From Theristus sp. LFF4_11 (taxonomy: Eukaryota > Nematoda > Chromadorea > Monhysterida > Xyalidae): 64,000 nucleotides of DNA. The stretch is from NCBI GenBank assembly GCA_030248135.1, contig JASANC010002230.1, forward strand, positions 1 to 64,000. Reading direction: 5' to 3'. The notes beneath the pieces are model-generated. The model saw nothing but the letters and a program-made list of their open reading frames with translations, was not told the origin of the DNA and did no database searches. Shown here piece by piece: positions 58,601 to 64,000 of the stretch (positions within the stretch are counted from its first letter, which is position 1; every line of letters starts with the position of its first letter). The translations under genes and the position numbers were made by a program.

Positions 58601-60757
58601 AGTACCCCGCTGCCCGCTAGTGGGGTACCACCATCAATGGTCATGGGCGTGCTGCCGCCGGTCATTGCGGCTGGAGGTGGCGGTACACCGCGGCTCGTGC
58701 CGAGACCGATGCCCGCGAACAGTCAACGCGGCGTGATGGACAAATTCGTTGATTATTTGCTCGGTTCGCTTGTTGGTTGGGTGTTTTTGTTGCGAAATTT
58801 TGTTTTTTTCGTTGCCGATGGTAATATCAATTTTTTAAAGTTCTTCGACTGAATGCGAGTGCAGATGTGAACAGAAAACTAGTTTCAGTCTTTATGTGGC
58901 AATGCAAAGTCGCCTCAGTGACTATGTAGGGGACTCGGATCACTTTACCAATTTTGAATTCCCGCGTCCTGCATGCAACTGCTTACCTATCTATGTGCGC
59001 ATTGAGTTGCGGGACCAAAATAAAAGACCATATATATAGTACAACTGGAATTGAACTCTTTGTGTGTGTGTTTGTGGCATTTGTGTGTGCAATTTCGAAT
59101 AAAGACATCCTCTTGTGTTTTGTGTGCGACTGTGCAACATCTCAAGCGATGTTGCATGCGCTGATTGGCTTGTCGTGGTGCTAGCTAATTCGATGCAGCC
59201 AATCAGCGTGTTGCAGCACCCTTGGTTCGGTTGCTCTGTAAATGTGTGCACAATGGGCTAAATAAAAAACTGCATTCAAACTTTTTGAAAAAAACTTTAC
59301 AGGCGAAGGCCCCGCGAGTCAGTACGCGCTCATTTGCAACGAGTGCCATTCTCATAACGGGCTCGCGATGCGCGATGAATACGATTACATGGCGTTTCGA
59401 TGTTGCTATTGCGGTAAGTGGGTGTGTGTGTTGCTATTGTGGTAAGTTTGTCTGGGTGTGTTGCTATTGTGGTAAGTGAGTGTGTGTGTGTGTGTACTCA
59501 GAATGTCACTTCGAAAAAACGTGTTCTCATTCTTGAAACATGTGAAAACCGATTTTTTGCTGAATCTAAAAGCACGCTCACTTTAAAATCAATTCAACTC
59601 ACCGCCAGGTGTGTTCAATGCGGCGCGACGACAGCGACCACAGTTGGACAACCAAGTGACCATAAAGCTGACGCCGACACCATCGCCCGGCGCCGACAAC
59701 GCTAATGCCGCTCAGTCCGCTTCGGATGACGCTGCGATGATGATGATGATGACAAAGCCGACTGGTGCTGCTGCTGCGCGTTCGCAGTCGATCCAGAACG
59801 TGTCGCAGGTTGGGGTGACTGATCCACTGGAGCAGCGACGACGACGCCCCTCGTCGCAGGAACGGTCGGTGCTTTTTTGGTTTGGAGATTTGTGGAACGA
59901 ATATTGTTTTGGGGGGGGGGGGGTGAAGAGAATGCCTGAAGAACGTTTTGTTGTTGAAACACGGTGCTTTTGATTGATTGGTTGATTTTATTCGACACAT
60001 TTTAAGTGTCAGGCATATGCACAAGGAAAACCAGTTTCCAAACCAGCAAAGCTGCGGGGCACACAACCATTAAAAATTTTGTTGTGGTGTTGCACGGGCG
60101 ACACAAAACACACATTCATAAAATGGTGCTGGTGGAACAGCCGAAGCGTTTCTGTGCCAGTGTGTTTGAGTTTGACTCTGGGTCAAGAGAATCCTTTTTG
60201 TGGCGAGGCCATTCGCACTGTGGACGCCCAGCCGCCATGTTTTGTACTCTGCAGGTTTCTCGAACCGTGGGGGGGGGGCTGGGGTAGGTGGTGGTTGGGA
60301 TACAAGTTCAAACACGTAATTTAACTCAAGAAAGGCGGAAGATCATGAACTGTCAGACCACCAGATCATCGTGATCGCTCATTTCAGCGGCAATCCACTG
60401 CAACAGTCAACAACAACGACAACGAAAATTCGTCATCACACGGAGCCGAGTGCAAACGAGAACGCTGCTGGTGCTGCCGGTGTACCACCGCCGTGCACCG
60501 CAGCCGATCAACAACAACAACAACCAGTCGATCACCATGATCACCAGTCGCAACAGCACAGTAGTAAACCGGCGAGGTTGAGCGACGCGGAAATGAATGA
60601 CGATGAAGAACATCAGGATGAGTTGCGATTGGTGAACACGTCAACTGAAGTGTCGGCAAACGAAGATCAAGCCAAATCGGACAGCCAAACGCCCGCGCAC
60701 GGACAACCACCGCAGCTACCTGATGTGGTCAACCTGCGAGAGTCGACCACGCAGTGA
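55693..60757 (+). CDS. LNPK: Lunapark, ER three-way junction protein
   Basis: An ER membrane protein that stabilises three-way tubule junctions. Seven exons: 55693-55846, 56798-56982, 57578-57782, 58470-58763, 59303-59413, 59609-59864, 60388-60757, giving 524 aa (human about 428). The N-terminus M(M)GGLFSR is the conserved, potentially myristoylated start; ATG 55693 or 55696 are both possible, and only the second gives MGG. Two membrane segments (about 44-62 and 77-105) flank a short loop, with coiled coil before and after (KETETYKVAAEILARYDP). A Pro/Ser/Thr-rich stretch follows. The lunapark zinc finger is complete: LICNEC at about 291-294 and RCCYC with C313 and C316, preceded by MDKFVDYLLG. 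The tail is Gln/His/Asp-rich with poly-Met and poly-Gln runs, which accounts for the extra length. AATAAA lies at 61482. Confidence 0.92.
55895..56045 (+). repeat. Dispersed repeat family D, copy 2
   Basis: GGGACTCAATGCGCGCATAG through CACATAAAGATTGAAACTTG, the same order as 37663-37800. It lies in LNPK intron 1. Confidence 0.75.
56268..56452. mobile_element. Short inverted-repeat element (AAGGCG ends)
   Basis: Opposed arms: AAGGCGCG with AGTTTTTCGTGCGTACGCAC on the left, and GTGCGTACGGACGAAAAACT with TTTCCGCCTT on the right, around GCGATTTAGAAATCG-like blocks. It lies in LNPK intron 1. Confidence 0.65.
58192..58358. mobile_element. MITE family A, copy 6
   Basis: Ends CAGTCGAACTCTAAATTACA and ATAATTTCGAGTTCGACTGT with the family core (GTTGGTGATCGCGTGATGCA, CACCAACCAATCAGCGGATT). 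It lies in LNPK intron 3, close to exon 4. Confidence 0.85.
58865..59020 (-). repeat. Dispersed repeat family D, copy 3
   Basis: Reverse-orientation copy with GTTTCAGTCTTTATGTGG, GATCACTTTACCAATTTTGA and GCGCATTGAGTTGCGGGAC. It lies in LNPK intron 4. Confidence 0.75.
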
Positions 60758-62157
60758 TTTTTTTCGAGGAATTTAGTTTATTTTCGAGATATTCAAAGGC
60801 TTTTTAGTGTTTGGTTGGTTCTTTGCAATTTGTACAGCATTTTACGATTTTAATGACTATTATTGGGTTAGTTTTTACACGCTGCCGCATTTGCCATTTA
60901 AGGAAACAAGCAGTCGCTCAATTGATGCGGTTTTATTTGAGAACACTTTTTGGTAGTTTCTTTATTGGACTACTGTCCTTTGTTTGCCGATGTGTTTTTT
61001 CTTTTGGGTTTTCTTTTCGGTCTTACTTAATTGACATTTACTGCTTACTTTCTTGAGATCTGCGAATTGTGTTCTAAACGATTGCTTTCTTGAACTGTTC
61101 TGCTCTTTTGACATTATATTTTTTCTTTTCGGCACTTTGTTTTTGGAACAACATGATAAAGTTGATGACGATGTTGAGCAGTTAATCATAAAACTTAACG
61201 TGTTATTTTTTACTTACTCACGAGCACTACTTACTTGTTCATTGCTTTTTCGTGGAACTTTATATTTATGCGGATTTCTGAATATTTATTGCCATGACAA
61301 TTGAGTGACTAAATCAGCGAACTTGGAACTGGATTGTTATTGTGTACAGCTCATATGTCTTGCTTTTGCATTCTGGTCATTGAATTCAGAATCTACGTTA
61401 CATCGAAACAAAGAATCTTTTTTTGGATTATAATTTGTTGGTTAGTCTGGTATTTTTGTTTATCCAATGCAGATGCGTTGGAATAAAAGGTTCCGTATTT
61501 TTGGTTATATTTTCCGTTATAATTGGTTAGTTTTAATAAATAAAAAAGAATAACACTCTACACAGTTTTGTGCATAACGATGGACCAATAAAAACTTAGA
61601 TTAGTGTTGTGATAATGTTGATTTTACCGTTTTTGTTCAGATTTAGATTGCCGTTTATTTTTTCTTCCAAGTATCTGTTGTGTTTTGTCCAAAGGGTACC
61701 AGGTTTGACTTAGTTTGCTGATGAAAAATTTGTATCAATAAAATTGAGAATACCCTGGCTGGAATTATGAACTTTTTCTTACACGCGCTTCCATTCGCGT
61801 TCAGTTACTTCCGATTCCGGAAAACAATTTTAGTCAAGATGTAACGTTACCAAAAAAAGTTCACCACACGCAGAGCGTAAAGCTCTTGTTTTTTTCAAAT
61901 TTTCTTCGAGACCTCGTGCAGAAAACACGCGGACACCAAAGACTGGACAAAAAAACACGAGTTTGAGTGAGTGAGTGACCGTAATTGGAAGTATCGCTGT
62001 AAAAAAACACACACGTTTGTTTTGTAGGTTCGGACATAACGAGTTCGCTAATTGGACGCTAATACCAACCAATCAAAACGCGTGTCCCCTTTTCGAATCC
62101 AGCCAATCAGCGAGTTCTCTGCCAGAAAGAGAACATCACTTGAGTTCAACAACAGCT
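60758..62157. other. LNPK 3' region and spacer to the MBL-fold gene
   Basis: AT-rich with several AATAAA hexamers (first clear one at 61482-61487), consistent with a long 3' untranslated region. No repeat copies or exons are seen. From about 61800 the sequence becomes less AT-rich toward the next gene, with CCAATCA-type motifs at about 62068 and 62103 that could belong to its promoter. Confidence 0.55.
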
Positions 62158-63984
62158 ATGGCCACCCGTGCTGGTTTCGTTCTACGACGCCTATCCGAGA
62201 CCGTGTTTCGTCTTCAAGAGTGCGACCGTTGTGATCAGAATGTTCACGTTTACGTGATACTGCCGAAGCTGCACCGAAATGCGTTTGTTATTGACAGCGG
62301 CACTGGTTCGTGCTGGTTTGCTTTTTGGTGTGAGAGAACGCAAACCCACGTTTTTCTTGGGCGCAAAACAAACCACTGGCAAACTGTCAAAAATCATGGC
62401 ATTTGTGTATTCGAAGAAATTTGAATCTGTACCGCTGATTGACTGCATCCGGCTGGTTGGCGCAATTAGTGGGCCCCAATTGAAAAAAACAGTGCCATTG
62501 TGTTGCGAAGTGTTCATGGGCTTCCCATCGGGATCAGCTCTTTGAATTGGTGCCATATCACACTCGGCCTAAAGTCGGGCATAACCGTAACCCAGACGTA
62601 AGCCAGACACTCATAACCGTCTGCCTAAAGCCAGGCTTCTCGTGGGCGGCCTCTTTCGGTTCCCGACCACCAGAGAGCTCGCTCAGGTTCGCTCGGACGC
62701 ACTGCAGCGGCAATTTTTTTCTTCCAACCTGTGTTTGTTGCAGGTGAACACGACACGCGCGCAGCGATCCACTCGATGATCTTCGACGGGTACAATCAGC
62801 GGCGACGTCGTTTCGTCGTGATCAACACGCACAACCACTTTGATCATGTCGGTGGCAACCATTACTTTCAGCGCGCTGACGACTGCGATGGCATTTGGGC
62901 GGGCAAGCGGGATCGACGGTACACTGAGGTACGCATTGGGGGGGGGTGTGCTTGCTCGGACGCATGCCCAGCCTAGCAACCAGCAGTCATCATCGTGGTT
63001 TTTTTTTTCACTTTCACATCACACCTGAAGGTAGTTTCTGCGGATATCTTATTGTTATCATGGTTTCTACGGTTAATTGGCGTTTGAGCATTTCATTCCT
63101 TCAATATTTGACGGTGTGGTACGCACGCGTGAATGCAGTCGAACTCTGAATTATAGGCTATCAGCTGATTGGTTGGTGATGACCTAGTTTCGTGCGTTGA
63201 TCGCTGCGGGAATCGTTTTTTTCGATGTTTTGTTTTTGTACAGGACGAAATCGGCATGTTCTCATGGTTCTATCGGTATCGCGTGAAACCGTACAGTGTA
63301 ACGAGATGGTTGGACGATTTGGAGAAGATTGAGTTGAATGAGCAGAATTCTGACAGCACTGATGATTATCTGCAGATTGTTTATACGCCTGGTGAGTCAG
63401 CTGTTAGAGGCTTGTTTAGAGAGTCTTTTCTCAATTTGGTCTTATTGGTCATTCTAGCCAAACCTACCGCTTGTCGATGGTTCAGTTTCGATTTCCACAG
63501 TTGCAGTATGATAGACGTGGGTTTATACCATCGAATGCAATCAGTTTTAAAGTTTTTGGGGAAAACCAAAAATGGTAGAAATTTGTAGCTTTGGTAATTT
63601 CGCACGTGTTTTTGAGGAAAGTATCTACACGGAAAGTTGATTTTCTTCTCACTCGAACTCGCACTCCATGGGGTGCTGGGATCCGGTTTTGCAACTCAAA
63701 AGTGATAACGAAAATGACGAAGAACTTTTATGCCATGAACACGACGATCTAATCGTAGAAATACAAATGATTTTTTCATATTTAAATACAAAAAAATTAT
63801 TTTTTTTAAATTTAAAAAAACCGCAGGTCACACGCCGGACTCGATCTCCATTTTCTACTCGAGCGAGCGTCGCCTGTTCGTCGGTGACACGATTTACTCC
63901 GGCGCGCCGGTGTTGCTTCTGTCGGCCGACGCAAACATCGACGATTACATTGACAGCTGCGAGCGCATGAGGGACTTCGTGCAG
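62158..63984 (+). CDS. MBLAC2-like metallo-beta-lactamase-fold protein, 5' part
   Basis: Four exons are in the window: 62158-62305, 62744-62928, 63244-63391 and 63827-63984 (donor GTCTGT), so 213 codons are present and the gene continues beyond the end. The start ATG opens MATRAGFVLRRLSETVFR without a signal peptide. The fold is marked by VIDSGTG (strand with the first Asp), the zinc motif THNHFDH at about 78-84 followed by VGGN, the third ligand in GHTPDS, and the Asp ligand in LFVGDTIYSG. The spacing and the following DDYIDSCERM resemble the human MBLAC2 group, a cytosolic thioesterase-type branch. The orthology is inferred. An intron holds a MITE family A fragment. Confidence 0.8.
63137..63190. 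mobile_element. MITE family A, copy 7 (left end only)
   Basis: GCAGTCGAACTCTGAATTAT then GCTGATTGGTTGGTGATGA, after which the similarity stops. It lies in intron 2 of the MBL-fold gene. Confidence 0.7.
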
Positions 63985-64000
63985 GTCTGTCTGCTCAATC

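Overview
The window is nuclear DNA from an intron-rich animal, most likely an invertebrate. Nearly every gene is cut into 50-300 nt exons with GT-AG borders, and introns and spacers are full of short non-autonomous transposons. The encoded families (prolyl endopeptidase, GCC1, C-type lectin, angiotensin-converting enzyme, ankyrin-type CLPB, lunapark) are metazoan. A tract of TTAGGC-type hexamers inside one intron recalls the nematode telomere repeat, but one interstitial tract cannot place the species, so the phylum stays open.

Layout, left to right. (1) 906-2296, + strand: the 3' end of a second prolyl endopeptidase copy. (2) 3808-11336, +: a complete 20-exon prolyl endopeptidase (PREP) with a predicted signal-peptide exon. 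(3) 12504-20267, +: golgin GCC1 with a C-terminal GRIP domain. (4) 21570-24857, +: a secreted C-type lectin with an EPN sugar-binding motif. (5) 25623-38320, - strand: a 26-exon angiotensin-converting enzyme (ACE) with two catalytic domains, both zinc sites intact, a signal peptide and no membrane anchor. (6) 38321-43488: a 5.2 kb repeat-rich divergent spacer. (7) 43489-50353, +: mitochondrial-type CLPB (ankyrin repeats plus one AAA+ domain). (8) 50354-55692: repeat-rich, with weak hypothetical exons. (9) 55693-60757, +: lunapark (LNPK). (10) 62158 to the window end, +: 5' part of an MBLAC2-like metallo-beta-lactamase-fold protein.

Exon models were built by hand from splice consensus, reading phase and remembered family motifs. 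For all six complete genes the exon lengths sum to a multiple of three: PREP about 752 aa, GCC1 747, lectin 294, ACE 1241, CLPB 621, LNPK 524. The genes do not form one pathway. PREP and ACE are both peptidases of bioactive peptides, and here both appear to be secreted; the other genes act in the Golgi, ER, mitochondrion or outside the cell.

The most interesting points are: the soluble two-domain ACE whose domains have mostly different intron positions; a PREP that appears secreted; a second PREP copy whose near-identity to the first is confined to two exons; four introns that need GC-AG borders; a probable 1-nt indel in CLPB bypassed by an upstream in-frame splice site; and several well-delimited transposons with target duplications, two of which have an 'empty' homologous site elsewhere in the window.
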